NCBI GenBank assembly: GCA_964036045.1
Contig: OZ038378.1
Location: forward strand, 43,029,228 to 43,093,227
Source of the DNA: Eutreptiella sp. 'Long Island Sound 2002'
Lineage: Eukaryota; Euglenozoa; Euglenophyceae; Eutreptiales; Eutreptiaceae
DNA: 64,000 nt
Direction: 5' to 3'
The notes under the pieces are model-generated. The model made no database searches. It worked only from the letters and a program-made list of their open reading frames with translations, and was not told the DNA's origin. A program made the position numbers and the translations under genes. Below, one piece after another: positions 1 through 10,734 of the stretch (within the stretch, counting starts at the first letter, position 1; the number at the start of each line of letters is the position of its first letter).

Positions 1-778
1 AGTACGGACACCCCCCGGGTAACCCACATGCCCGCACAGCCGAGACAACGCCACCACACCAGCACCAGCACGCACAGGTCACTGGGGAAAGCGCGCGCAT
101 ACGCCCGGTGCCCGAACCCACACCCTCGTTCTCGCTACTTGCAGGACACAGCATCCTACGCCCGCCCCCGAAGCCCAGGGCCCTCCTCCGTCTCCCACAG
201 CCCTCTCCTCCGCCTCCGACTCGACAACCTCCACCACCACAACCACCTCATCCACCACCACCACCACGTCCTCATCCAGCACTCCACCCCCCAAGCGACG
301 GGGGAAACCTCCGTAACCGGCCCCCAAACCCGTCCCCACCGCGAGAAACCCCGCCGCTGCCAAGGCCCACGCCCCGACGTGGCCCGCACCCGCAGCCCAG
401 CCGAAACCCAAGACAACCGCCAAACAGCCACCCAAACCCGTCAGCGCGCCAGGACCGCAACCCACAGCCAAGCCCAAACCCATGCCCAAGCCCGGCGCCA
501 CGACGGCAGCGCGAACCCGACCCCCCGAGGACGTCCTCTATGACATTTGGCCCCAGCCGTCCCAGGCCCGGAGGCAGCACCACCCAGCAGGGCGCGTCCC
601 AGCTGTCACCGACGCCGCCGCCACCACCTTCATGGCGGAGCGCGCCGCGGCAGAAGCACGAAGCACCTCGTCCCGCCACCTCTCAAAACCCGCACCCCAG
701 GCCCACGGACCACCCCTGACGGGACCAGATTGACACCACGGTCCACCAGCAGCGTCCCCGCCCCCCTACCAACACTCG
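1..778. other. C-rich sequence without a supported gene
   Basis: The + strand is extremely C-rich, so every frame is open over long stretches and predicts Pro/Arg/His low-complexity peptides. None has recognisable domain character. It may be the 5' part of the proline-rich ORF that follows at 779, but no start can be supported here. Confidence 0.4.
230..268 (+). repeat. (CCA)n-type microsatellite
   Basis: Runs of CCA/ACC triplets with a few interruptions lie inside the C-rich block. They produce artefactual His/Pro/Thr-rich peptides in the + frames. Confidence 0.7.
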
Positions 779-1477
779 ATGTCAGCCCACATACAGCACA
801 AGCCCCGCTACCGCCGCCGCCGCGAGTCCCAACCCAACCACGAGGCGGAGACCGTGCGCGCATACCCGCGGGTCCGCATCCGCCCGCGCCCCCACTCCCC
901 GCGAACCCCCACGGAACAGGACTACGAGGAATCCCCCAGGCCCGCCACCGCCACAAGTCCCCACGACCCCATTACACCCACCCACGCCCAATCCTCCGCC
1001 CAAGACCGCGGCCCCGCCCAGGGACAGCGGTGGCAGCGCTGGACCCACACGCAGCTCTGGGAGCTGCGAAAGTGGGTCCGGACAGAGCCCTCACTCGAGG
1101 GCCTGGTCCACCGGCCCCGCAAGGGGTCGGTGGAGATCAGCCACCTCCAGCCGGCGGGGGGCTGGATGCCGCAGGCCGCATGGGAAGCCATGCTGGCCAA
1201 GGCGCTCCACCCCCTGGGAGTCCACCCCCGCAACCTGCCCGCGCCCCAGGACCACCCGTATGTCCTCAAGCGCCTGCGGGAGACCCTCCAGGAGACGCAG
1301 CGAGACAGCATTCGCATGTCAGACATCACCCAAAGCCCAACCCCGCACACACACAGCCCCTCGCCACCCCACAAGCGCCGGCGTACCGACGCCGGCGGCA
1401 CCCACAGCACCCCAGGAGCCCAGCGCGCCACACAACACAACGCGCCTGACCCCCCAGCCAGCGGCGCCGCCACCTAA
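779..1477 (+). CDS. Basic proline-rich hypothetical protein, possible LINE ORF
   Basis: ATG-started 232-codon ORF. The N-terminal third is Arg/Pro-rich. Residues about 85-175 are less biased, with Trp, Leu and charged residues spaced as in a folded domain (WQRWTHTQLWELRKW, then AGGWMPQAAWEAML). The tail has a basic cluster (HKRRRTDAGG) that could be a nuclear-localisation signal. No known domain is recognised. The base composition and the LINE-rich window suggest a non-LTR retrotransposon ORF1-like protein, but that is inference. The reading frame could also be open only because of the high C content. The start codon is chosen because the sequence upstream in this frame is low complexity. Confidence 0.3.
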   Translation: MSAHIQHKPRYRRRRESQPNHEAETVRAYPRVRIRPRPHSPRTPTEQDYEESPRPATATSPHDPITPTHAQSSAQDRGPAQGQRWQRWTHTQLWELRKWVRTEPSLEGLVHRPRKGSVEISHLQPAGGWMPQAAWEAMLAKALHPLGVHPRNLPAPQDHPYVLKRLRETLQETQRDSIRMSDITQSPTPHTHSPSPPHKRRRTDAGGTHSTPGAQRATQHNAPDPPASGAAT

Positions 1478-2130
1478 CCCCGTTGCCGCACCAGCCCAGC
1501 CAGCCACCATCGCGGGGCGCCACACCAGGCCCCGCCTGGAAGACACCAAACAAACCGGAAGCCGAAGGACGCCAACGCACACGCCAACGGGCACCGCTAC
1601 GCCAAATGACACCGAACCCAAGCCCGCAACCGTCACAACGGCCTAACCCAGCCAAAGCCCCAACACGAATCCAACCCGAGCCACACCCCGAAACCGCTAA
1701 CCCTTGACTCCTAACCAGGCCCGCCGAGGGAGCAACGTAGCCACAGCCCACACCCACAGTCCACACAACCACCTAACCAGCCAGCACCTAAAGCAAAGGG
1801 ACACCTAACCAAACCCACCCTGACCCATACCTGTGTACAACAGGATGCGCGAGCCGCACCCCTGGGGCGCGGCGGCCAAAGCACCGACGACACACGCCAG
1901 AGAACACGACACTATTGCATCACTGCACCAGTTGCCCATGCTTGTGCCTGCAGTGTACGCGCGCCCCCTTCTTCGTAAAAAATTTAAAAAAAAATAGTTC
2001 TGTCTCGTTTTTCCGAAAAAAAAAACAAAAAGAGACGAGAAGGCACAAAAAAGAAAAAAAAATTAGCGGGGGAGGAAGAGAGACACAACCACTAACGGCA
2101 CACGCACACCCGACACAGCGCGCACGCCGT
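1478..2130. other. Non-coding C/A-rich DNA with A-rich tract
   Basis: No gene is seen. The first 500 bases are A/C-rich. Positions 1977-2073 hold several A-runs and one T-run, an abrupt drop in GC, which could be the A-rich tail of a retroelement or just a simple-sequence boundary. Confidence 0.4.
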
Positions 2131-2583
2131 TGAACAGGCGCCACCTGGGCCAGGACACCGCGCACGCACAAGCACCAAGGACAACAAAGGGATGGGAAAC
2201 CACGGCCGGGCACACCGGTGAACAGGAGCCAAATGGCCCAGGACACCGCACACACAAAGCAGCACACCAAGCGGACACACTGGTGAACAGGAAGTAAGTG
2301 ACCCAGGACACCCCACACACAACACAACACACCGAGCGGGTGCACTGGTGAACAGGAGCCAAGTGGCCCAGGACACCGCACACACAACACAAAAAACAAC
2401 GCGAGCACACCGGTGAACAGGAGCCAAGTGGCCCAAGACACCGCAGAAGCAAAGCAACACACCAAACGGGCGCACCGGTGAACAGGAGCCAAGTGGCCCT
2501 GGACACCACAGAAGCAACGCAATGCACCGAGCGGGCACACCGGTGAACAGGAGCCAAGTGGCCCAGGACACCGCACACACGTA
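2131..2583. repeat. Tandem repeat, about 65-bp unit, 7 copies
   Basis: The core TGAACAGGAGCCAAGTGGCC recurs at 2131, 2219, 2284, 2349, 2414, 2479 and 2544. Spacing is 65 bp except for the first interval (88 bp). Each unit then runs through a GGACACCGCACACACA-like stretch. The minus-strand ORFs over it (repeating GHLAPVH peptides) are products of the repeat, not a gene. Confidence 0.9.
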
Positions 2584-3138
2584 GGGCGGCCGCGGGACAG
2601 GAAAGAACCATTACCCAATGGGTTGGACACACTGGGGCGACCCAGCCGACCCACCGGGCCAGTGGCAGGAGCGGTACTCCAAGGCCACTGGTCCGAGCCC
2701 GGACAGGCTGCATTGGGGACCATGGCAAACATCACCCGGAGCCATGGAAGCAACCGGTGACAGGCGAGCCTGTGCACAGTCCAGGAGGGGGTCGTCTGCC
2801 CAGTGGAGCGGCCCCGCAACTCAAGCCACAAGGGTGAGGCGGTCGTACCTTAGACAAGCGGGAGCAATACCCCTTGTGGTGAGAGATACTCCACACGGCT
2901 GGGCAGCCCCGAGAGCTGCCGCCCAAAGGAGGGGGCATGTGGCCCTACCCATGCACACATGTGGGGACACCCTCCCACCTCGGACACCTGGACCGGGTGG
3001 CCGCGACACTGCCTTCCCAAGCACCTGCGGGAGCGGCTTAAGCGGCACCTGACCTAGGGCAGTGGGAGGGACAGGACGTCCCTATGGTAAGACCTTCTTC
3101 CTACACAGTCAAAAGAGGGATTCCGAGCTCCTGAAGAT
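2584..3138. other. Intergenic, nothing recognised
   Basis: Moderately GC-rich sequence with short overlapping ORFs in several frames and no domain-like peptide. It ends at a tetranucleotide repeat that abuts the truncated Ty3 element. Confidence 0.4.
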
Positions 3139-3160
3139 ACCTACCTACCTACCTACCTAC
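3139..3160. repeat. (ACCT)n microsatellite at 5' break of Ty3 fragment
   Basis: About five uninterrupted ACCT units. The reverse-transcriptase peptide begins immediately after it, so it marks the 5' truncation point. Confidence 0.8.
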
Positions 3161-4097
3161 AAACTCGTGCGCAAATTGTTCGAGGTATTAAAGGAGTGCC
3201 ACTTGGAAGATAAAAAGGAAAAATGTTTCCTTTTCTACACTCAGGTGAATTACGTTGGCCACATCTTGCATGAAGCCCAGGAAGGTCGCCTCGGTGCGCG
3301 AGTGGTCCCAGGATATGATTCGCACACCAAAGCAGATGAAGAGTTTTCTTGGCATCTGCAACTGGCATTCAACTTATATCCCGACCTACGCGTCACTAGC
3401 GGCGCCGCTCATGGATTCCCTTGCCGGAAAGTACAAGTACAATCCTGATGAACGCACCAGTAAAGTCCCAGCGCACAAGCAGACCATCACTATGACTGAT
3501 CTGATGCGTGAGAACTTGGAGAAGATCAAAACAGCTCTATGTGAGGCCTGCAGCCTGTATATACCCAGTGACCAGGGCGAGTTCGCCATCCATACGGATG
3601 CGTCGGACCACGGCATTGGCGCTGTCCTGGAACAGAAGGACGACCAGGAAAACTGGCGTGCCTGTGCTTATTTAAGTCTAAAACTCCAGGGCAGCGTCAA
3701 AGGCGATGCTGACAGGAATGTTTTGGGGTATATGGGCCAGAGAGCATGGTCAGTGAGGGAAAAGGAGACTTACGCCCTGGTGTCCTGTCTTTTGAAGTTC
3801 AAAAGCTGGATATCAGGGCGCCACATCACTGTTTTCACTGACCATAAGTCCCTGGAGTCATGGTACAAAGAAGAGCTTTGTACCATGGCTGGTCCATTCG
3901 GACGTCGCGGCCGGTGGCAGAAATTCGTCTCCCGGTATAACATTGTAGTTGTCTACAAACCGGGAGTGGAAAACGATGCGGCTGACGGGATGTCCCGCTG
4001 GGCCTACCGAGCCGTATCGGCGGATGACACGAACTTTCACGGTTCGGACGCCAATCTGGAAGGGGTAACCCAGTGGGAGGCCTCTGAGCACGAGTAG
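3161..4097 (+). pseudogene. Ty3/gypsy pol fragment A: RT C-terminus and RNase H
   Basis: The first frame gives the end of the RT palm (KLVRKLFEVLKECHLEDKKE, then FYTQVNYVGHIL). Around 3270 the reading shifts to another frame, which continues with PKQMKSFLGICNWHSTYIP, typical of the Ty3 RT connection. RNase H follows with its expected blocks: HTDASDHGIGAVLEQ, REKETYALVSCLL, VFTDHKSLESW and ENDAADGMSRWAY. The RT N-terminus, protease and gag are absent, so the copy is 5' truncated. An in-frame TAG at 4095 separates it from the integrase part. Closest in style to the large Ty3 element at 16.3-29.2 kb (shared SRWAY and REKETYA blocks). Confidence 0.85.
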
Positions 4098-5176
4098 GAG
4101 CAACAGCTCATTGCAGCAAACCAGTATCCCCGCAAAGTCCTGGAGGTGAGAGCCCCTGAGGGACGTCCTTCGCCACAGGACATGCAGGAACAGCGGGAGC
4201 GCAACCATTTGTTGTTGCAGGTCAACAGGTTGCATAACAGTGTATATTATGACAGCGGTTCGCTCTTCGACAACCCCACAGTGGATGCTGTCCAGAGCGA
4301 GTCTGACCACTGTGAACCCTGTTGCCCCTTTCCGCCGTGCTTTATTCAGATGAGTATGAGGCTCGAGGAGGACTCCTCGTCTCAAGCGGAATCCAGTGTA
4401 AGCCCTGATGAGGCCATCTGGAATGTGTTGGATGAGAAAGATGATGTGTCCCCACTGTGCTACAGTGAGGTAGATCCGACCTGCGTTGCCGCCAGCCTCT
4501 TTTGGAGCCTCACTAAGGTCAAAGTGCCGCCTGAGACCAAAATACTGTACGAGGACTGGAAGCCCCCCTACACGGCCAACAGAACGTACAAACGACTCCT
4601 GGATAGGGGTCTGAAGAATCAGGTTTCCATGGATGGATACCTCTGGGCCAAGGGAACACAGTGGAGTCATCCCCACATTCGTCGGGATGGTACAATTTGT
4701 GTCCCGCAGTCCATTGTGTTTCAGGTCATCCGGGTGGTACATGCATGTGCCCACCCGGGTCAGGCAAAGACCCTGGAGCTGTTTCTACCGCGTTTTCACG
4801 CTGACATGCCCTATGCCCTGCTGCGGGAAACAGTGAACAAGGCATTGTCGGACTGTGTGGTTTGCGCACCAGCGAAAGCTAGACGCGGCCCACATCCTGA
4901 CTCCCGCGAACCGTTTCCTGTATCCTCGTTTCCTTTCAGATCAGTGGCCATAGACTTCGTGGACTTACCTGAAATTCGTAACCAGTCAACCAAGACCGAA
5001 ACTTTGGCCAACTATGCCATGGTCATTATCAGTCGGTTGGCATGATATGTGATGGCCATACCCTGCTGTGGGGAGGGGCTCACCAGTCGTAAGGCTGCTG
5101 GGATTCTGCTGCATACGTGTGGATTTTTCATGGGCTTACCCAGAGTAATTCAAGCTGACAATCAGTCGATCATCAG
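4098..5176 (+). pseudogene. Ty3/gypsy pol fragment A: integrase zinc finger and core
   Basis: Continues in the same frame after the TAG at 4095. An HHCC zinc-binding region is visible (VVHACAHPG ... CVVCAPAK). The integrase core has its first Asp in VAIDFVDLPE and, after an in-frame TGA at 5043, its second Asp in GLPRVIQADNQS. Shortly afterwards the frame breaks. Integrase would insert the cDNA copy into the genome; this copy cannot do so because of the stops and frameshifts. The long acidic, Ser-rich linker between RNase H and the zinc finger has no recognised domain. Confidence 0.8.
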
Positions 5177-6142
5177 CAGGTCCTTTTTGATGCGCTGTGC
5201 AATCTTGCCGGCATTGAAAAGGCGAAGTGTGTTATATATAGACCTAAGTCCAGTGGCACGGCTGAGAGGGCTGTGCAGAGTACCAGCACTACCCTGCAGC
5301 AGTACCTCCTCAGCAGGAAGATGAGTTGGCTGGAGGCGTTGCCACTGGCGCTGTGGGGTCTCAATGACCTCCCTGGGGCAGTGGCACCCCACGCGCCACA
5401 CCGGCTGGTGTTTGGGCATGACCCCATAGGGGCTGGCGACCGACCCCAGGTAGTGGACAGTCAGGGCTGCGAGGACGCCACCCAGTTTTTTGAGAGGGTG
5501 GCTGCGGAAAGGGAGTTGGTCCATAAAAAGCTAGGGGCAATACACAAAAAGCAGTTGTACAAGTTCCTAGACGAACACCCTCCCTCTGTTTTCGTTGCCG
5601 GTGACCGGGTATGTGTCCAGAACCGAGAATAAGAACGAGACAAGCTCGGTAGAGTATGGCACGGACCCACTAAGATCATTGACAAGATCTCTGACTCTGT
5701 TTTTCGGGTGAACCACAATGGGGTGGAGCAGGAGCTACCAGTCGAACGGCTGAAGCCCTTTGTGAAGCTCTGTGACGGACGTCAGCCCCCACTGCATTAC
5801 TATGCGGAGCGTCGTGAGATTCACGAAGATTCGTACGTGGTGGAGCGGCTGGACAAGCATGAATGGCGTGGATAAGGGGCCAATGGCCGCGAAAAACGCG
5901 CCCGCCAACCCTTTCCCGGTGCCAAGCCTTGGTGGTATGTTAAATTTCGTGATCCTGCCCGCCTGGAATGGCACCCCGCCGCCAGTTTCGTCCACGAGAT
6001 CAACAGTACGTGGATGAAACATAATATGCAGCATGGATTCCACGTGGACCTCAGTCACTTTAATGTGCAAAGGGTCCAGGTGGATGATTTTCCATTTAAA
6101 TGTGCGAATGGGGGTCAACCTCCTTTGCTCTCGGCCGCCTGA
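5177..6142 (+). pseudogene. Ty3/gypsy pol fragment A: integrase C-terminus with chromodomain
   Basis: A second frame carries the catalytic Glu region (YRPKSSGTAERAVQ), then PLALWGLNDLPGA and a C-terminal SH3-like part (GRVWHGPTKIIDKISDSVFR, PVERLKPFV). A chromodomain follows: YVVERLDKHEW, a variable insert, then WWYVKFRDPARLEWHPAASF. In-frame stops at 5630 and about 5872 interrupt it. The last stop is at 6140. Chromodomains on integrase tails bias insertion toward marked chromatin (known for chromoviruses). This places the fragment in the chromodomain group of Ty3 elements. Confidence 0.8.
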
Positions 6143-6213
6143 GCCTCAGCCTGAGCCTCAGCCTGAGCCTGAGCCTGCGCCTGAGCCTCAGGCCGAGCCT
6201 CATGGGGGTTGTT
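6143..6213 (+). repeat. GAGCCT/CAGCCT hexamer microsatellite
   Basis: Degenerate hexamer units directly after the pol stop. In another frame they encode a Pro-Glu/Pro-Gln repeat. They probably lie in the element's 3' untranslated region. Confidence 0.75.
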
Positions 6214-7977
6214 TGGTTGATACCCTCCGGAATCTGTGGAATGGAGGACCCTCCCAAGAGAATGGTGAACCAGTTCTTGCTGTAAATGGGGGTGAATCGC
6301 CGTTCCTGTCGCTCTACCCGGACCCAATCCTGATGTAATGGCAAGTTCACCACACCAAGGACTGTGCCTACTTTTGCTGACGCTGTTTTTTCCCTGCGAG
6401 CTGACTGACTGATCTGAACCCCAATGCTGTTTTCTTTTTTTTTACCCACTGTTGCATGTGGGCCCTCCCGGGATTCGGGACTGGGAAGCACCCTTTTGTA
6501 CAGCCTTTCGGGTCAGTTGTCGTCAGGTTTCTCATCATTGTGGTTTGTATGTTATGTGGCTGAGCCGTCGTAACCGGCCCGACCACAGTTTGCTTGTTGC
6601 CTAGGAGACAAGTCTGGCCAAGATGGCGCTCGTGCAGCAGATGCGACAGAAACCCGCAGCCCTAATGACGCCAAGGTGCAGACGGTATTTGCCCTTGGAA
6701 GAGCTTGCAGCTGTGAACAGGGTAAGGACGTGGCGTCGAAACTGCGTACCTGTTTCTACGTCGACTCACATCCTCCTGGACATTCCATGGGGCAGTACAT
6801 TTGCCAAGTCCAGGAGTGCACACAGAGACACACATCGTCAAACGGCTGAGAGGCCGTCTACTAATCGCTGTCTCACAATGGATTAGTTCCTGATCGGCCT
6901 AGTACACAGGCGTCGTGTGCACAGGTCACCCCGATTGTGTGCCCCCGGCGCAGCCTGTTCTGGCCACGACAGCCTCTGTTGCTCCGACGTGCCTCGGCAT
7001 GGAGAGAGTGTTGGTGTGCACCTCTGTCAGGGCTGTGCAACCAGACGTGGATCTGTGCAAGTGTCTCTTTGTTATGTTGTTGAGTTACTCTCCGCCCTTT
7101 CTCACTTGTCTCTCCACTTTTCTTGGCGTGTCACCCCGTTATCACACCGTTGAGCCGGCATTGACTGTTTGCTCTCCTCAGGAATGACCCTTGCAGCCGG
7201 CAGTGGAGGTGATTTGTGTTTTATGCATGTACATGACAGAGTGTTATTGCAGCGAAACCTGTTGTGCGCTGAGTGTTGAATCCGAGTTGCGTGGGTGGGG
7301 TTACAGGAACTCGCATCCTGAATTCAATTGAGTTCAGGAGAATTATACAGACCTTACCCACATTGTACGTGGGCGTGAACCTTGTTCCTGGCCCACAAAT
7401 ACGGGTTAAAAGGGACCAGGAAAACGGCACTGGCCGATTGGTGCAGGTAAGGCTACTGTTGAGGCCAAGGGAAGATATGTGATGCCACAGATGTGCAGAG
7501 TCTGTGTGATCACGCCCCAGGAGCCTCGAGCGCCAGCGGGTCCCCCTACAGGGGGGTAATAACCAAGCTGCGGCGGCCTCTAGGGTGAATCCCAGCCAGT
7601 GAGCTTTGTTTCCAGGTCACCGGCCTGTTTGTTGGGGTCTACCCCCACTTGATATGTGCGTAGTTTCTGATTTGTCTACTGTCGTCACTCCAGTGTGCAT
7701 TGCTGAGTGCCATACGCAGGCGTCGCCTGCGATGGTGCCATGTTGTCCTGTTTGTGTGCAGAGCACATGTGTGGGCTGGTGAGGGTGAATTCCCTAACTT
7801 CAGAGGTATGTTTCGCCCAGGTATGCCTTTCGGGGATACTTGCGGCTCGTGGGGGGAGTGTTTAGGTAATTCACAGCTGGTCTGGGAATTGAAACACCCA
7901 CCCTTCCCTCCCTTTTGTGCATTTCTGCCAGGTCATTCCCAAATGGTCCTTCCAGACACAACCCCTACTTGTGTCTT
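6214..7977. other. Probable 3' untranslated region of Ty3 fragment A
   Basis: No retroviral domain is seen. Short ORFs (for example 6623-6886 +, ATG in good context) have no recognisable product. Two CAG-GTAAGG strings near 6720 and 7449 resemble splice donors, but no partner acceptor can be assigned. The region ends at purine runs that may be polypurine tracts. Confidence 0.4.
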
Positions 7978-7986
7978 AGGGGGGAG
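7978..7986 (+). promoter_or_regulatory. Candidate polypurine tract
   Basis: AGGGGGGAG is followed at once by TGTTTTGGG, the layout expected for a Ty3 plus-strand primer next to an LTR start. A similar GGGGGGAG/TGTTTAGG occurs at 7851-7866, so the choice between the two is open. Confidence 0.4.
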
Positions 7987-10722
7987 TGTTTTGGGATTGA
8001 CCAGTCTGTGAGGGCCGCCTCCTTGGCCCCTAATGGGCACCCTTACGACGTCCCTGAGGTATCTCCCTTCTTCTGCTGAGACACCAATTTTTTCTTTGTC
8101 TGCAGTTGATGCAGAATTCTCAATTGCCAACGACATCGTTACTTGCCGTGAGTGGCATCAGGCAATCAGGAATTTCAACAATTTTATGTTTGTAATCGAA
8201 TTTCATCAAAAGTCCATCATGGTCTAATAGGTGCCCACAGGCGCCCGTCATCGCGGTCGCAAACGATGGCGTCGCCTGTGCCGCGGCTCTGATACGCCAA
8301 ATTTATAAAGTGATTTTTTAACAACTGAACGGCGCAACACCCTTCAAGTGTTCCGCATTTTGTTCCTCTAATTTTTGACATAAGTCGCCGATTTTTCCCG
8401 TGAAGAAAAATCCCCAAACGCGCTTTAATCCCCCAACTCCAATAACAAGGGATTCGCGCGTTCAAGCCCCCTAGGGCGACCGTATGTGCCTCATAGGCAC
8501 TGTTGATGAGAGTTTGCCCCTATCACCCTGATATTGAGGCAATTGGGTCCCAACTCAATGTGCCCAAATGTTTATACATTTTGGCGATTTTCCAAAACTT
8601 GGCCATTCTCATGTACTTGGCGCCCAAGTGCATGTAGTAATATGTTGAGTTGCTATAATATCCCTCTTTGCACACCTTAACACCCGGGTCATATCACTTG
8701 CCTTCCCCGAAGTGAGCATATAGGTCCATTATAACCCACTTGGCCACATTTTGTGCTTGCATGCCAAAAATTGACTTTCCGAAAGGAGGTCGATTTTCAA
8801 CCCAAGCACTTGCATGTGTGTTCAAGGACCACCGTTACACAAGAAGAGGGGTATACTTTGGTCCTAGGCCACTAGGTTGGGTATATAAGGCTCGGGTAGG
8901 GTTGTTGGGCAAATATGGGCCATTTCGTGTGCTCATTTGGCGGCTGTACCATTCCAAGAGAAACCCGCCAATGGACCCCATATTAAGTGGAGCCCTTCTT
9001 CATATCCCAAACCAATACACGAAAGTCTAACCTTCACCCAAGAACCCATGGAGAGCACTCCCGAAGCGATGCTCTACAAGCAAGGTGTGTTATTTGCATT
9101 TTTCCATTTTTCCACGTCCCCACTTGGGGAGCCGCGCAAGTAACCTTTCATTGCACCCCAAGTGGACCCCAGTCGTGGAAGCGAAGGTCCATGGTACCAA
9201 GACATGATGTGTGTAGGGAATTACCGGCTACCCAAGTCAAGCCGGAGATATTGTAATATATTTGTGAGGATTTCAAGTGCATTCTGCTTTTTTTTTCCAT
9301 CAATTTTACCATTTTTGGGCCGTCATGATGTCAAGTGGCGATCTTATATCCCAGCATTGCGCTGAACTGACATCATAATTCAAGTATGTACCATGAGTAC
9401 ACACGTTGCTGCTCAACATATCTTGGTCCCATCCAATGAGTCCTCTTGGGCTTGGCAGACCAAGGCCACCATGTGGGCTATTTGGGTCAGTTCCACATCA
9501 TGGGCTCACTTGACGGCCCTGCCATTCCCCAATCCAGGAGGACGTGGTCGACGCCCAGAAGGTATGTTCGACACATGGGACTTGACAACAATTCCAAGGC
9601 ACACCCTGGTCCTAGTGGGACATGTGCTCCATTTGCCTGTACCATGAGTGTGCGCATTTTTGGCCATTTTCTGCCATTTCCTATATTTTTGGCCCGACGC
9701 GCACTATGTTCGGGCCCCCTGTGCACGCCAGATGCATGGACCAATGGACCATATATAGAATGTAGCTTGTGCACATCGATCCCAAGGAGTCACACACCAC
9801 GTGGGAGAACCGAAGCGCCCACTCACAAGGAGCTATGCCAAGATGAGTGTGGACATTTTTGCCATTTTGGCACTTGTGGGTACGATTCTGCCTATCACCA
9901 TGCCATGGCCCATGGGAATCTTTGGGACCCAAGTCTGTGTGGGCCCACATTGGACTGCCATTGGGTTCCAAACCGAACTTGGAGTCCCGTCTCCAAGGCA
10001 TCATGGTGAAATACCCTTGGAGATACTTTCAATTGTAGCTCATTTTTGGGTTTGCCAAAACACCCCTTTTTGGGAGCCCAATTTGAGCCCACTGTGTGCC
10101 CAATTTGCGGCCCCATATCCTTATGCCCATTAGGATCCCGGACCAAATTTCAAGTCTGGCACTTAGATATGAGTCTTAGGTCCTGCCTCCTATTCCATGA
10201 CCCATGGGCCCCGCCTTGGCTGCCCGGGGCACCCATGTGATTTACCTCAATTTTGCCTATTTTTGCCATTTTGTGAGGTCCTTAGTGCACCCTTATGGAC
10301 GCCCCCTCGGATGCACTATTGGTGGATGTTTGATGCCTAAGTCCTGAGTGCCCATTGCTCCCTTGCTTTTGCTGTGGGACCTTGTGTGCAGTCCATTAGG
10401 ACATTCTCATTGTAAAATAGAATTGCTGAATTTGTGTGTTTCGAGGGCACTTCCCGACTCTATATCCCCATACCCAATGGAGAGCGGAAACTGCCCATTT
10501 GCATGTAGGTCAGGTATGAGGTCTTGTGTTCATATTTGTCCATTGTTCTTCCCCTCCTCTCAGGGGAGGTCTATTCCCTATGTGTATGGTTGTTGATACT
10601 TTGATTGAGATTCAAGTGTGGACTTCCTGCTCCTGTTGCTTTGCAGTGCCGTGGTGTTGATCCAAGGGTGACTAGGACAAGGTCATCCTTCCCTTACGAA
10701 GAGAGACTGGAGGGATAAAAGT
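7987..10722 (+). mobile_element. Possible Ty3 LTR (non-coding, AT-richer block)
   Basis: A 2.7-kb non-coding block whose composition and wording (TTTTTGCCATTTT, CATGGGCC, TATATA motifs) resemble the authenticated LTRs at 16.3 and 27.1 kb. It starts after a polypurine tract and is followed by an initiator-Met PBS. No second copy is present in the window, so the ends are not proven. It might contain more than one degraded LTR. Only short, unrelated ORFs occur within it. Confidence 0.4.
8881..8888 (+). promoter_or_regulatory. TATA-box-like sequence in possible LTR
   Basis: GTATATAAGGCTCGGG resembles GATATATAGGCTTGGG at 18160-18175 in the authenticated Ty3 LTR, suggesting a shared promoter element. 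Confidence 0.4.
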
Positions 10723-10734
10723 TGGTAGCAGAGG
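10723..10734 (+). promoter_or_regulatory. tRNA-iMet primer-binding site
   Basis: TGGTAGCAGAGG is the exact complement of the last 12 bases of initiator-Met tRNAs ending CCTCTGCTACCA. The same 12-mer occurs at 18654 in the complete Ty3 element. It is followed 37 bp later by ATGGAGG...GGTCTCCAT, resembling the gag start at 18874. After that the sequence turns into unrelated GC-rich DNA. Confidence 0.6.

Noticed and set aside
1920-2831. 303-codon minus ORF with Cys/Trp repeats
   Set aside because: Produced by the 65-bp tandem repeat; three frames give the same repeating peptide.
6623-6886. Small ORF as an env-like gene after Ty3 pol
   Set aside because: No signal peptide, membrane segment or cysteine pattern; an internal splice-donor-like string is not enough.
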